Source: Rotaria sp. Silwood1
Taxonomy: Eukaryota > Rotifera > Eurotatoria > Philodinida > Philodinidae
Direction: 5' to 3'
DNA length: 64,000 nt
Assembly: GCA_905250075.1 (NCBI GenBank)
Contig: CAJNOP010000372.1
Span: 130,924 to 194,923, forward strand
Part shown: positions 1 to 11,784 of the stretch, piece by piece
How positions within the stretch are numbered: the stretch's first letter is position 1
Layout of the letters: every line of letters begins with the position of its first letter
Notes under the pieces: model-generated
What the model was told of the DNA's origin: nothing
Databases searched by the model: none
What the model saw: the letters and a program-made list of their open reading frames with translations, nothing else
Program-made: the position numbers and the translations under genes

Positions 1-3000
1 GAATATTCAATCATCGGAATCCAACATATAATTTTTTTTTATAGATTTTTAACTAAGATAGCGTATTGCATACAATTAAATCTGTCCGTATTAATTTGCT
101 GAAAAAAATTTATCTTGTATATTTACAGGTCATATTCACTTGCTGGAAGAGAATAAATTTGAAAGTGTTTGAGCGTAACAAATGCAATTACTTAAGAGTT
201 TATAAATTAATATTTTGCATGTTTTTTTTACACATCATTTCCTCATTCGAAAGTAACAATCATCAAATATTTCTAGACAAAATGATGTTATTTTGCATTG
301 TACCGAGATTTGAGTATTCTTTTGTTACAGTAAATTTCTTTTGATAATACCTATTTAACTTATGTTACGATAAATTTAATCCTCTTTGCAGTACCCCCTC
401 CCCCTCACTCGATTAGAAAGTCATGTATATAGAATAATGCTACAAGGTCAAATAGAAGGCCATGAGTTTATCGAAGGCTTTTTCTGGAAACTCAACAGCT
501 ATTTGGATTGTACACTTAAAAAAACTCAGCTTGAATCAAGACCTTAGTATTTTTAATAAAAATGACTATTATTTCCAATGAAAAATCCTGGTTTTTTGGT
601 ACTTTGTTGGTGAAAAAAAGTGTGTTTCAAATACCAGAAGAGTTTTTCCAAAGCCATTAGGTTTATAGATAAAAGCTATCAAAACGCTAACTAGCCATAG
701 AGATTCATGTTTAGAAAAGCGGTATAAATTTTTCCAATAGGACATCACGTTCTCTTATTCAATGGAAGATTAGTATTTGTTTAAAAACTTCATTATAGTC
801 TGGATAGTCTGAATAACAACATGTAATAAAATCAACAAAAAAAAGAAAACACATACAAATTATGATTAATTTCTTAGTTATTGTTTCTAGTAAGATATAC
901 TTCATACTATGAAGGTGAGCTACATGACAATTTGTGCTAGACTTTGTCTTATAAAATTTGAGTTTTGATTTGGCTAATGGAATTGTTATTATGATTATTC
1001 TAGTGCATTAATTTTTCAAACATAAAATTTTTTATATGATAATATATAAGTTCATGCTAGGAGTATAGCAATACCATAAACAAGCCAAAATGATCTTAAT
1101 TGAAAGTTTGCAAGCAATGAAAAATCGATAAAACAAAAGAAAATAATGGGAAAAATCTACTATCATCCCTTAACATCTTATTTTATTGTTGTATCATCTT
1201 ACACTGTTTTCATGAAATCCTTTCATGACGCTTTGACACATTGATAGTTTTATAGCTTCTTTTTTACAAGTACAAGTTTACAAGTATTTTAGAGTTTCAT
1301 TAAAATGCACTTTATTAACAACATTCTAACTATGAAATTATTTTATTATTTTCAACAGCATAAGAGATCTACTGTCTTTTTAAATATTATTTTTCTGGCT
1401 ATGATAATTTGTTTCTCGTAAGTTTTGAAATCATTGATAATTGTTTCGATTCTAAAACAATCATGGTGAAATAAAATAGGTGAACTCTGTTTATTGATTG
1501 ATTTAGTCATCATCCGATTCATGTTAAATACTTACCGAAAGATATTTATATACGTCTTCCGGATAGTGAGTATGATATTAATGGATTAAATAAATTCATC
1601 TGCTTGATATAAAACCAGAACAACGATACAATAATTTTATTTTGCAACGCATAGGTACCGTCAAGTTTGTTAAATATTTTACTCCTGATATTATTTGTTT
1701 TATAATAGTACTTAGTGTTCTAATATTTAGTTTTCATCACATTGATTTAATAACAGGATGTGTATATTATAATATATCATTGAGACTTTATTATAATTCC
1801 TTTTTTCTACTATTCCAATGCGATTGATCTTTTCGCAATTTTTATCAGGATATTGCATTTAGCCTTTGTTTTGTTCTATAACAGTCATCATCTCGTTCGA
1901 CGGTAGAGCTGTAAGCTGTTCAGCAGAGACACTGCCAACGCTCTAGCCGTCACTATAAATAGTTGCTGAAAATTCCAGCTATCGCCGTGACATTATTATA
2001 AATGCTAAGTTTTTGAAAATTTTCGATTCTTGTAATCAGTTTTCGGAAATGCTCTTGTCTAATCTCTTATTATTTTCTCCCTTTCTCACTTTAAAGTATC
2101 TCCCAACTAACAAAATCTTTTTAAAAAACATCGGAGGCTTCCAATCACCGTCACTAGAGCGGCTGATATATCTAGTTGTTGGTGTCGAAAGCTAAAAAAA
2201 AGGCGTTAAACGTATCCTACCACCACTGCCGATTAATACATCAGTTTACATATCTTGTCGAATTTCTATATTTAACAGAAATATTACTGCAGTTATTTTC
2301 TTCTCACTGACAATAGGTTGGCAAATATTCCATTGCTGTGAAATTGTTTTTTTTTCTGATAATTATGTAGTCAATTTCTTTCTCTTTCTCAGAGCTTGTT
2401 CATTTTTACGTCTTCTTCACTAAGTAAAAATTGGTTTTCATAAAAAAAAAGTATTGACGATCATTTGAACACTTTTGAATGAAAAATTTAATAAGTTCAA
2501 AAACAAATGCATTAATTGTCTGTATAGTAGAGAATTTACCAGGAAGTAACTCGACTTGTGATTTAAAATAGTTCTATATTTCTTTTACAAACCTATTATT
2601 TAAGTTAAGTGATTTTAGCATGTTTTTGTTATAATGTATCTATTAATAGTAAATAAAAGTAAGAGTCAATGAACGGACTAGTGACTGAAATTTCTTTTTG
2701 AAAGGGATTTTAAAATCGAAAAAATGGCAGACAACATACTAATAAGACATTAAACAAGAACATCTCCGCAAAAAGATACTAGCGCTCGAAAATGCTTGAA
2801 AAATCCAGTATCTAAGCTTGTGTCGCAGCAGTGACGACTGAAATTTCATGAAGATTTTACAGCAACCAACGACATCATTGAATTTGTAAAACAATAGATT
2901 TATAGATTTCTTTTTTTCTTGTTGTCAAACATATGCCGATTCAAAACGAACACTGACATCTCTCATACATCTCATTGAGTGGGTGTTTCGTTTTAACCAA

Positions 3001-3442
3001 TCAGGATTTTTTGTTTCTTGTGGGTACGGAGATCTCTTTTTTCTTTTCCTAAACCGAATTCAAATATAATTGTCTTTCATTTTCTGATCTTGTCTACATT
3101 TCAGATTCACTATCAAATGAATTCAATTCTTTGCAAACCAATGAATAAATCCATAAAATTTCCTAATAATCAAAATGACTTTTCAACTTAATAGTGAAAA
3201 ATGCGAAAATGAAGCAGGTCACCATATTTCGAATCATATCTTGAAATGTTTAAAGCTAAAGTACAGGTGAAAACCGAGCCCTGGAAAGAGAAACCTCTCC
3301 TTGTTTCATTAAATAATGTAAAAAAAAACAGCATACCTCAAATATATTCTTCTTCTTTTGGCTTTAATCAAATAATGTTGTTCGTTTCTGTTTTTTTTTG
3401 AATGAGGACGTCTTATTCTTCTTATCGTTTTCTGTCGTTTAT
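1..3442. other. Gene-free left flank
   Basis: About 3.4 kb of AT-rich DNA in which I recognise no coding exon. Open frames here are short (92 codons or fewer), low in complexity and resemble no family. The one local structure I can point to is a small hairpin at about 1899-1951, where an 11-base arm GACGGTAGAGC is matched by GCTCTAGCCGTC about 30 bases later. The stretch presumably contains the promoter of the downstream gene cluster, but no element can be named. Confidence 0.5.
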
Positions 3443-3444
3443 AG
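3428..3444 (+). promoter_or_regulatory. Acceptor-like site abutting the SHPK start
   Basis: A pyrimidine-rich tract ending in TTTATAG lies immediately before the ATG at 3445. No coding exon is visible upstream, so the site is either a spliced-leader trans-splice acceptor or the 3' end of an intron in a 5' UTR. The recurrence of the same arrangement at other genes in this window favours trans-splicing. Confidence 0.5.
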
Positions 3445-4776
3445 ATGTATTCTCTCGGTATAGATATTGGTACGACATCATGCAAAATTTGTGTTGTTTC
3501 ATCATCATCATCATTAAATGAAAACAATCGTATTATTTTTACTGAACAACTTGCTCATAATGCTCATATTATTCAAAAAGAATTTACTTCATTTGATGAA
3601 CAATCTCCATCAAAAATTCTTGAAACTGTCGATAAACTTTTAGAGAAATCAGGTAGTCTTAATAATGATTCATTGATTAAATCTATTCAAATTTGTGGTC
3701 AAATGCATGGTTTTATTCTTTGGTCATCAAAATCACCACGTACAATTGTATCTTCACTTGTGACCTGGCAAGATCAACGATGTTCAACTGAATTTCTTTC
3801 AACACTTGCACCATCTTTAATACATCTACGCACTGGTTATGGTTTAGCTACTTTATTATGGTTAATTAATGAACAAAAAGGAAAAGAAGATGAATTAATA
3901 AAATATGATCGAGCCGGTACAATTGCTGATTATATTGTTGAAATTCTTTGTGAAGATTCAGCAATTAATTCACAAATATCAACCCAGATGGCAACAAGTT
4001 GGGGTGCGGTAGATAATAAATGGCCTATTGAACATCGTTTATTACCAAATATTGTTGAACCAGGTACTATTATTGGTTATTGGAAGAAAAAAATTCCTGT
4101 TTATGTTGCTCTTGGTGATTTACAATGTTCTGTATTTAGTTGTCAACCAAAGAAAAATCAAGGTGTTTTAAATATTTCAACATCAGCACAACTTGCCTTA
4201 GCTATTGATAGACAATCATCAATGATACAAAGTTCTCATGGTGATAACATTTCATCATCATCAATACGTGTTCCATATTTTGAATCAAAAGATTTATTAG
4301 TTGCTGCTTCACTTAATGGTGGTAATATTCTTTCGGCTTTTGTTCATTTAATTCATTCATGGCAAATATCTTTGAATAATAATTCGTCATTATCATTTGA
4401 TTTTCTCTGGTCTCGATTAATTGAACTTGGTCTTCAATCATCATCAACAATTGAAAATTTTTCTGCTGCTTTATTTGGTGAACGACATGATCCATCTATG
4501 GCTGCATCAATAACAAATATTCGTTCAATTAACATGTCTCAATTAAATGATATTGGCTCTGTATTTCGTTCAATATGTCAATGGATAATTAAAAATTTAT
4601 TTGAAATGTTAGGAAAAGATTCATTGATAATGGAATGTGTTATTGGTACAGGTAGTGCTTTAATGAGAAATGAGGTTTTACAACGAGAACTTAAAGCCAG
4701 AGTGCAATGTCCAGTTATATTTAATGAATATTCGGATGCTGCTTATGGTGCTGCTTTATTTGCTTTGATACAATAA
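3445..4776 (+). CDS. SHPK: Sedoheptulokinase-like FGGY carbohydrate kinase
   Basis: A single-exon gene of 443 aa. FGGY-family kinases phosphorylate sugars with ATP. Sedoheptulokinase makes sedoheptulose 7-phosphate for the cytosolic pentose phosphate pathway. Visible support: the N-terminal phosphate-binding motif DIGTTSCK at residues 6-13, QMHGF in the substrate-site region, VTWQDQR, a GDLQCSVF segment, NISTSAQLA, and near the C-terminus GTGSALMRN, the usual second phosphate/adenosine motif. The length is slightly below vertebrate SHPK (about 478 aa). The start is fixed by an acceptor-like AG just upstream and by the family's N-terminus beginning almost at the catalytic motif. The stop is only 49 bases from the next ATG on the same strand. 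Sugar specificity is inferred from resemblance to SHPK; another FGGY kinase is possible. Confidence 0.85.
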   Translation: MYSLGIDIGTTSCKICVVSSSSSLNENNRIIFTEQLAHNAHIIQKEFTSFDEQSPSKILETVDKLLEKSGSLNNDSLIKSIQICGQMHGFILWSSKSPRTIVSSLVTWQDQRCSTEFLSTLAPSLIHLRTGYGLATLLWLINEQKGKEDELIKYDRAGTIADYIVEILCEDSAINSQISTQMATSWGAVDNKWPIEHRLLPNIVEPGTIIGYWKKKIPVYVALGDLQCSVFSCQPKKNQGVLNISTSAQLALAIDRQSSMIQSSHGDNISSSSIRVPYFESKDLLVAASLNGGNILSAFVHLIHSWQISLNNNSSLSFDFLWSRLIELGLQSSSTIENFSAALFGERHDPSMAASITNIRSINMSQLNDIGSVFRSICQWIIKNLFEMLGKDSLIMECVIGTGSALMRNEVLQRELKARVQCPVIFNEYSDAAYGAALFALIQ

Positions 4777-4800
4777 TAATTTCCTTGATTTTTATTGATT

Positions 4801-4825
4801 TACTTTTCGATAGAAATAATTTTAG
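4801..4825 (+). promoter_or_regulatory. Probable trans-splice acceptor between SHPK and the oxidase
   Basis: The 49-base gap between the SHPK stop (4774-4776) and the next ATG (4826) contains a T-rich run ending AATTTTAG directly against the ATG. The gap is too small for a normal terminator plus promoter, so this is read as an intercistronic trans-splice acceptor. Confidence 0.6.
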
Positions 4826-7800
4826 ATGACAGAAGAAGAAATTGTCGATGTTATTGTAGTAGGAGCGGGAATATCAGGTCTTTATGCAGCTTATCGACTC
4901 AAACAAAAAGCACCGGAACTTAAAATACTTGTACTCGAAGCAAAAGGTAAATTAAATAAATTCAAAATGAAATCAATTATATTTCATTTACAAAAAAAAA
5001 GATCGAGTTGGTGGTCGAACATTAACAGCTGCTCTTAAAATATGTCATGATGGAAATGAAACAGATCAATTTGATCTCGGTGGTCAATGGGTGACTGAGT
5101 ATGACATTTTTTATGTTGACTTGATATTATTCTATTTTATAATTCTTTTAAAAGTACACAAGAAAATATCACACCATTACTTAATGAATTACAATTAGAA
5201 ACATATGCACAATATCATACAGGCAAAAGTCTAGCGGAATTACATCGTCATGTACAAAAATATTCTCTGCCAATGCCATATATTTCATTACTTTCATTTC
5301 TTGAAAGTGTTTATAGTGTTTTTCGAGTAAAACAAAATAATATTGATTTTAATTCTTCTTATTATTTTGTAATAGCTTGAATCTTTAGCATCGAATGTTC
5401 CAACATGGAATCCTATGATGACAAGAAATGCTGATTATCTTGATCAACATACATTTGCAGATTTAATGAAACCATGGATACGTAACGGTAAGTTCTCTAA
5501 TCATTGGATAAATTTATTTGTTGTTTTTTTTTGTTACTCTTGTGATTAAATAGCTGCAAAACCATTGATGACTGCTGCTATACGAACTGTATTTGGCTGT
5601 GAGCCAGAACAGCTTAATGCTCTATTCGCTTTGACCTATGCTCAAGCAGGTGGAGGGTTTATGCGATTAACATTAACCGATCCTGGTTGTGCACAAGAAA
5701 AGAAAATTAAAGTAAGAAAAAGAAAAACAATATTTTCTTTCGAATGATTATCGTATAAAATTCTAGGGTGGTTCACAACAAATATCACAATTACTTGTTG
5801 AACGTATTGGTAAAGAACAAGTTCTACTTGGAACACCAGTCCAAAAAATTGTACAGAATGATGATGGTTCATACGATATTTATTTTATATAATTGATTTG
5901 TTTGATACTGTTTTTTTTTCTTAGATACTGTTTTGGTGACTACAACTCAAAATCAAACAACATTTCAATGTCGTAAACTTATATTAGCTATACCACCTTC
6001 ACAAATAAGTTAGTTGTTTTATTTTGTCGATTGTCTATTGATTTGTCTTTGCTTAGTTCCAATACAATTTGAACCAATGTTACCTGGATATAAACGTGAA
6101 ATGTTTAAACATATGCCCATTGGCAGTTATCTGAAATTTATTTTTATTTTTGATAAAGTATTTTTATTATTTTATTATCAATGACGTGTACGCTTAATTG
6201 TTATAAATAGGCATTCTGGCGAGAAGATGGTCTTAGTGGAGAAGTCATTAGTGATGGAAGTTTTGCTCCATTTGGACTTTCGATTGGTCCGATGACCTGT
6301 AAGTTAATATTTAAGTTTCCTAGTCGAACTTTTTTTCATGTGCTGAAGATACAGAGATACCTCAATATGTGTCTAGATCAGATGGCTTTCTTATCATAGA
6401 CAGACACTTGCATGAGTTATGCGTAGATGTTAAGCAACTTATGTGCAGAATTCACAACAATCATACGAATGGACATATTGGAAACGATCGATCAGACTAA
6501 CATAATCAAAGCTTTTCTGTTCAGGAGGAAATAATACTCCTTAGAGATAGAATCATTACCGTTCGTGAGAAAACCAGGTTGATTGCATCTCTGATACTCC
6601 TTGTTGTTATGGATGTTTGATTCATATTAATCACACACAGATAAAATGTGTTTCACACTCTATCCCACAACTGTGCCTTAGCTAGAATATGCCGTGTTCT
6701 TATCTCCAAAAATTAAACATAATAAGTTCATATATGTTCGTATATTATTTTTTCTAGACTATTTTTTGTTTATTTATTAGTTGAGAACAAGTCGAGAGAT
6801 CGATTGACGATCGAAAAAGAACTCCCTTGAAAAGATTTCATAGAGGTTAAACAAACTTTATACGGCTATATCTCTAGTTTTGACTACTTTGATCTTTAAC
6901 AATAGGTAGCAATGATTCAAATTAAAATGGATAAACAGTAATTATTCGCTTATGCAGAAATAAGTGCCAAAAGCACTGAAGAATGAATTCTAACCACGTT
7001 TTCAAATTGTGTTGTAACGAGCACCTTGTGTTGCACTTTAATGCGTCTCAAAATACGACACATTTTATTTTAGTGTACAGATAGATTCTCTTTTTTGTTT
7101 TCCTTGTTAGAGTCTTTGTTATTTAATATATGAGTTTATATTAAGAAACGCACATGGTCGATTCTAAAAGATGATTTAATTTGAATCGCCCAACCCTGTA
7201 CTATTTCAATTGAATCAATGTCCGATACTATGTGATAGGCTAGCACCATAGATGATTGTGAGAGATGTTGGTAGCATCCTTGTTTTTGTTGCTAGAAACT
7301 TACCAGACTTTTAGAGTTTTCTTTTGAGTAATGCATTTAAGAACTTCCTTCTAAAAGAAAAACAATCATAGTATTCATTTTGTTTTGTATGGATGCTTGA
7401 TCATGCACTATCAACATTAAGGGTACCCCCCCCCCTCTTCGGTGACCAAAAACTCGATCTCGAGCTGAGCCTAAGATATAATAGCCTGAAGTACCACATG
7501 CAACTAATGTCGGCGCCAGAATTAAAGAGGGGTTGGTGTAAATTGAATAACTCAACAACAGCAAGAGCTACCGAGCTGTGGTTTTCACCAATCGAAAGAG
7601 GAGGAGGGGGGACGTCTTTTTCTCTCATAATGTATAAGACGAAATCCTTTTAAAACTAAGCATATTCGAAAAACCTGCAAAAGAACCCATGAATATGACC
7701 TGCCAGTTGGAAGAAATTTTGATTTTGACCTTTGATTTAGATGGAGGGACTTCAGATCTATAGCTCAAGATACAATTCAAATGGTTGTCTTATTACATTC

Positions 7801-9704
7801 TAACGCTGAGCAAATGGAATCATGCACTTACATGCGCAAATAACCGGGAATTTTGCTGATTTTTTTCTCAGTTTTCCCACTTTTTATCCTAGTAGCTTGA
7901 GATTTCGATGGAAATGTAAGAAAAAGTAAGGAAGTACATTGTGTCTTGAACTATAGATCTGAAGTCCCTCTATCTAAATCAAAGGTCAAAATCAAAATTT
8001 CTTCCAACTGGCAGGTCATTTTCATGGGTTCTTTTGCAGGTTTTTCGAATATGCTTAGTTTTAAAAGGATTTCGTCTTATACATTATGAGAGAAAAAGAC
8101 GTCCCCTCTCCTCCTCTTTCGATTGGTGAAAACCGCAGGTCGGTAGCTCTTGCCGTTGTTGAGTTATTCAATTTACACCAACCCCTCTTTAATTCTGGCG
8201 CCGACATTAGAGACATTATTCGACTCTAAATATCTTACTTTTACATAGTTATGAGATCGAGAAAAATTTTTTTTTCATAGTAATCGTATGTAAATTTTTT
8301 TCTATTACTTAGTGTTCTGTAAAACAGCGATTTTCTAGATCTTGACTGCTTACGACCCCCTTTTTAGTTTGTCCGATCGAGCTGAAAATTTCACCACTAA
8401 TGCTTCGAAGTATTCCCCAGAGGTAAAATCAAGCGTTTTCATTTTTGACGTTTCTGCTCGCAGTTACCGGATCATGAAAGTCAAGATCTGAAGCTCAAAC
8501 TCAAATCTTAGCGTATTTCGCTTATAAAAAAGAAAGAAAGTAAGATTTTTGGAAATCCTTAAATTTACCTCTGGAAAATAGTGTTAGGCGTCTACAAACA
8601 AAATTTCAGCCCAATCAGACAAACTTTAAGGGGGGGCGTAATGTGTCAGGATGTGGACCTCTGGAAAACCAGAGTTTTCCAAAAAACTCCATAAAAACCT
8701 ATTTTAAATTTTTTTTCCTCGAACACGTATCTCGTTATTTTTGATGCTCTATCTGTGCTGAAAATTTGAGCTTGATCGGTTGTACCGTCTTCGAGAACTA
8801 GAAAGTGTCAAAAAAGAGGGAGCGGGTACCCTTAAATAGTTGACAATTACTAACGTTTACATAGAGAGAACTGCCAAAACAGTAGAAAAAATCTTCTCTT
8901 ATATTTAAGCACATTACATGTTGTCAAACAGGAAACACTAACGCTTGGCCAATAATTCAAGTGTTACGTTATGATATACTCAAATTCTATGAATTTCTTG
9001 TCTAAGAAACTCAAATTCTTCATGCGAATGAAATAGAAAAGCTGAACTAGGATAATATTTTTGTTTTTCTCTAGATTTGATTGATGGTACAAGTTCGAAT
9101 GGTACACCCGCTTTGATAGGTTTTATCGGTGGTCAATGTGCTTCTGTATGGACAAGTGTAACATATGAAGAACGACGTAAAGGTTTAACTGAATGTCTGT
9201 CTCGATATTTTGGTGGTCATAAAATTTCCACTCATTTAATTGAATATGTTGAAAAAGATTGGAATTTAGAACCATATTCAGGTGGATGTCCATGTCATAA
9301 TGTCACAACAGGATCAATGAAAGATTTTGTTGATGGCTTAAGAAAACCATATAAAAATATTCATTTTGCCGGTACAGAAACAGCTAGTCAATGGATGGGA
9401 TATATGGATGGTGCGGTTGATGCTGGACGACGTGCAGCATCAGAAGTTTTAGTATCATTGCGTGATAATAATCAATTAAAAGATGATGATATTGATCTAT
9501 ATACATTTGAAAATCAAAGTAAATTATTTCATTTATTCTATAATGAGAAGAAAAATTTATTTGATTTTTTTTTCTTGTTTTTTCTTAGATCGTAAATATC
9601 AACATTTTCGAGTACCACGATCAAAATTTTATTATGCTATTCCAATAGTTATTGTTACTATTGCTGCTTTAGCTAAAGTGTTGTTTCCGAAAATACTCCA
9701 GTGA
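4826..9704 (+). CDS. Monoamine-oxidase-like flavin amine oxidase
   Basis: Eleven exons: 4826-4946, 5002-5098, 5155-5326, 5376-5487, 5554-5711, 5767-5866, 5925-6008, 6057-6157, 6211-6298, 9075-9518, 9589-9704, joining to 530 aa. Visible: dinucleotide-binding VVGAGISG at residues 11-18, DRVGGRT at 41-47, LGGQWV, and YSGGC with Cys416 at the position where MAO A and B bind FAD covalently. FAGTETA follows, and a hydrophobic C-terminal helix (about 506-524) matches the MAO outer-mitochondrial-membrane anchor. Length matches MAO (520-527 aa). The predicted reaction is oxidative deamination of an amine with O2, giving aldehyde, ammonia and H2O2; the substrate is unknown. Introns are about 50-65 bp except intron 9 (2.8 kb), which carries a foldback element. 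The donor after exon 6 (GTTCAT) is weak; the alternative join lacks GT. An AATAAA lies at about 9772. Confidence 0.85.
7409..8846. mobile_element. Nested foldback element in intron 9 of the oxidase gene
   Basis: The ends form an imperfect terminal inverted repeat: TCAACATTAAGGGTACCC on the left and GGGTACCCTTAAATAGTTGA on the right. Inside is a long imperfect palindrome with arms of about 270 bp (left 7504-7775, right about 7935-8210) around a loop of roughly 160 bp. A second inverted pair lies at about 8353-8430 and 8557-8640, sharing a core like AGTTTGTC..GCTGAAAATTTC. The overlapping open frames seen in the left arm arise from the palindrome and resemble no protein. No transposase is present. 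No target-site duplication is obvious at the proposed ends, so the outer limits are approximate. It resembles a non-autonomous foldback DNA transposon. Confidence 0.7.
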
Positions 9705-9803
9705 TTTAGTTTTGCTACTGTGTCTTTGTCTTCTATGTACGCAATGATGTGTATTTTATTCTTTTGATTGAAATAAATATATTGACCTAGAAAAACAATA
9801 AAA

Positions 9804-9818
9804 TTTATATTTTTCCAG
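9804..9818 (+). promoter_or_regulatory. Acceptor-like site upstream of MRPL1
   Basis: A TATTTTTCCAG tract ends 9 bases before the MRPL1 ATG and follows the oxidase polyadenylation-like AATAAA (about 9772). The order of poly(A) signal, short spacer and acceptor within 123 bp is the layout expected between cistrons of a trans-spliced operon. Confidence 0.55.
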
Positions 9819-9827
9819 ATAAACAGA

Positions 9828-11305
9828 ATGACGAGTATATTAGTTCGACAATTATGGTCAAGTATAGGAAGTTCATCGTTTCTTCGTCCAACCATACAAA
9901 TTCAACCATCAATACGAACAAAAATGGTACGACGAATTACTCGTCATCGAGTACCTACACATGCTAAACCAAGTGATAAATGGGCACAAAAGAAAACAGC
10001 GTATGATATTGAAAATAACCGTTAATTATATAGAAAAAGAAAAATTTCTATTTTTGATTTGTTTAGAGTTCGAACAATCGAAGCTGAGGTTGTTTATGAT
10101 GATGAATTTGCTAAAAGAAAACCAATTGATAAAGTATGGTTAGTTAAAGAATATCCTGTTCGATCATGGCCACTTGAAACAGTTTTACAATGGCATCGAG
10201 AAATGGTACAACCAAAAATGCTTAATTCAATGGATTCATTTGTTTGGGCACGACTTAAACTTGATATGACAACATCGAAAAAGGTTACATTTTAAATTAC
10301 ATATTTTTAATTATTTATATATTTTTAGACGAAATTTGTTGAAAATGTCAGAGGTTTAGTAACATTTCCACACTATTTTGAAGATCGACCACGTAAAAAT
10401 GTTGTCCTTTTTTGTCGAGTAAAGAATTTTAATTAAACTTTTCATTTTGTTTTTGTTTTTAAAGATTTTCTATTTTTTAGCTTCCTGAACATATTAAAGC
10501 AGCTGGTAAGAATTTGTTTTTATTTTTCTCTCTAATGAAACTATTTTTTTTTTCTTTTCATAGAAAAACACGGTGCTTACATGTTTGGTTATACTGAAGT
10601 GATTAAACAAGTATAATAAAATAGATTTAGTTTTTTTTTTTCGTGAAATAATTTATTTTGTCATAGTTTGAACGAGGTGATGTTACTGATACAAATTATG
10701 AATATGTATTATGTGCACCTGATGTTTATGCTGATATTTTACATTTAAGAAAAAAAATTTCGAAAGAAAAATTTCCTAATCCACAATATGGTATAAAATT
10801 AAACAGTTAAATTTAATTTAAAATAAACTTTTATTTTTTGATTTTCATAGGTAGTCTTCATCCAAATGTTGATAAAATGTTAGAAAAATTTATTCGGGGT
10901 AAAGAATATCAATCAGTTAAATATGAAGAAGCTCGTGCTATACTTGAACTTCGATTTGGCATTGTTAGTAGTTCAATTATTTAATTCTATCTATATATTT
11001 ATTTTTATATGAATTAAATTTAGATAAATATGCCTCAAGAACAATTAATAGAAAATTTTCAAGCACTCATTGAACAAGTCAGCACACATTCGCAAACAAA
11101 AGTTGGTCCATTTGTAACTGGATGTTCAGTTTACTGTCCACCATCGACAGAAGAATTTCGAATTGATGTTACACCGTTTCTTCCTAGTGAAGAAGATGTA
11201 ATTGAAAAAAAAGAAGCAGACAAACAAGTTGTTGATGATTTGATTAAGAAATCAGCACCTGAAATAGGAGATGATTTACTTAAAGCATTACCATCCGTTA
11301 ATTAA
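9828..11305 (+). CDS. MRPL1: Mitochondrial large-subunit ribosomal protein L1 (uL1m)
   Basis: Eight exons: 9828-10000, 10067-10283, 10329-10418, 10481-10505, 10564-10610, 10667-10790, 10851-10963, 11024-11305, joining to 356 aa. The protein begins with a basic, Ser/Arg-rich leader like a mitochondrial targeting peptide. MRPL1-like segments follow: DKVWLVKEYPVRSWPL, a uL1 core with VRGLVTFPHYFEDRPRKNVV, LPEHIKAAEKHGAYMFG, and a GSLHPNVDKMLEKF segment matching the L1-family Gly-x-Leu motif. It ends in an acidic/lysine-rich tail. uL1 binds 23S-type rRNA at the L1 stalk and helps release deacylated tRNA. Exon 4 is only 25 bp. The gene is third in a tight same-strand cluster and probably shares a transcript with it. 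Confidence 0.85.
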
Positions 11306-11784
11306 ATATCTCAATATAAAAAAATGATCGTTCATTTGTTAAAGTTGTAGTTTTTTTTTTCTAATAAAAACTGTATTTCTAGATATTAAGAAAAAAAATT
11401 GAACATTAAATTTTGATAAATATTATTTGTTTCATTTTTACTAAGGAATGTTTCAAGTTTGTGTATGGATGATATTTAACTCATGCATGATCAAATTTCT
11501 TCATCAAATTTCAAGAAATATTCAAAAATAATAATAATGAAAAATAAGAATAACTCTCTCAATAGTGCTAAAGAACATCATAAATCCCACTACAGGTTAA
11601 TATATTCAAATACGTATCAATGGAGGAAACCTAAAGAATAAAATACCAATCATTTGCTTTAATCATTTTTTTCAACCTCAATGACCTTTCTGTCATTCTG
11701 TTCTTTCTTTTTTCTAGTGCATTTGTTTCTTTTTCATTTCTTCAGTGTTATAGTCACAGAGTTAGCTTCATACATCAATAAGTA
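11306..11784. other. Intergenic region between MRPL1 and first carbonic anhydrase
   Basis: About 480 bp, AT-rich, with an AATAAA at about 11362 that may serve MRPL1. A TTTTTTCTAG acceptor-like site ends at 11717, 67 bases before the next ATG, and could be a trans-splice acceptor for that gene. I see no coding exon here. Confidence 0.4.

Noticed and set aside
1898-1953. Structured RNA or tRNA at the small hairpin
   Set aside because: Only one stem is present; no A/B boxes or cloverleaf.
7337-7653. Overlapping 75-86 codon frames on both strands in the oxidase intron
   Set aside because: They fall in a palindromic repeat arm and mirror each other. No family resemblance, no splice context.
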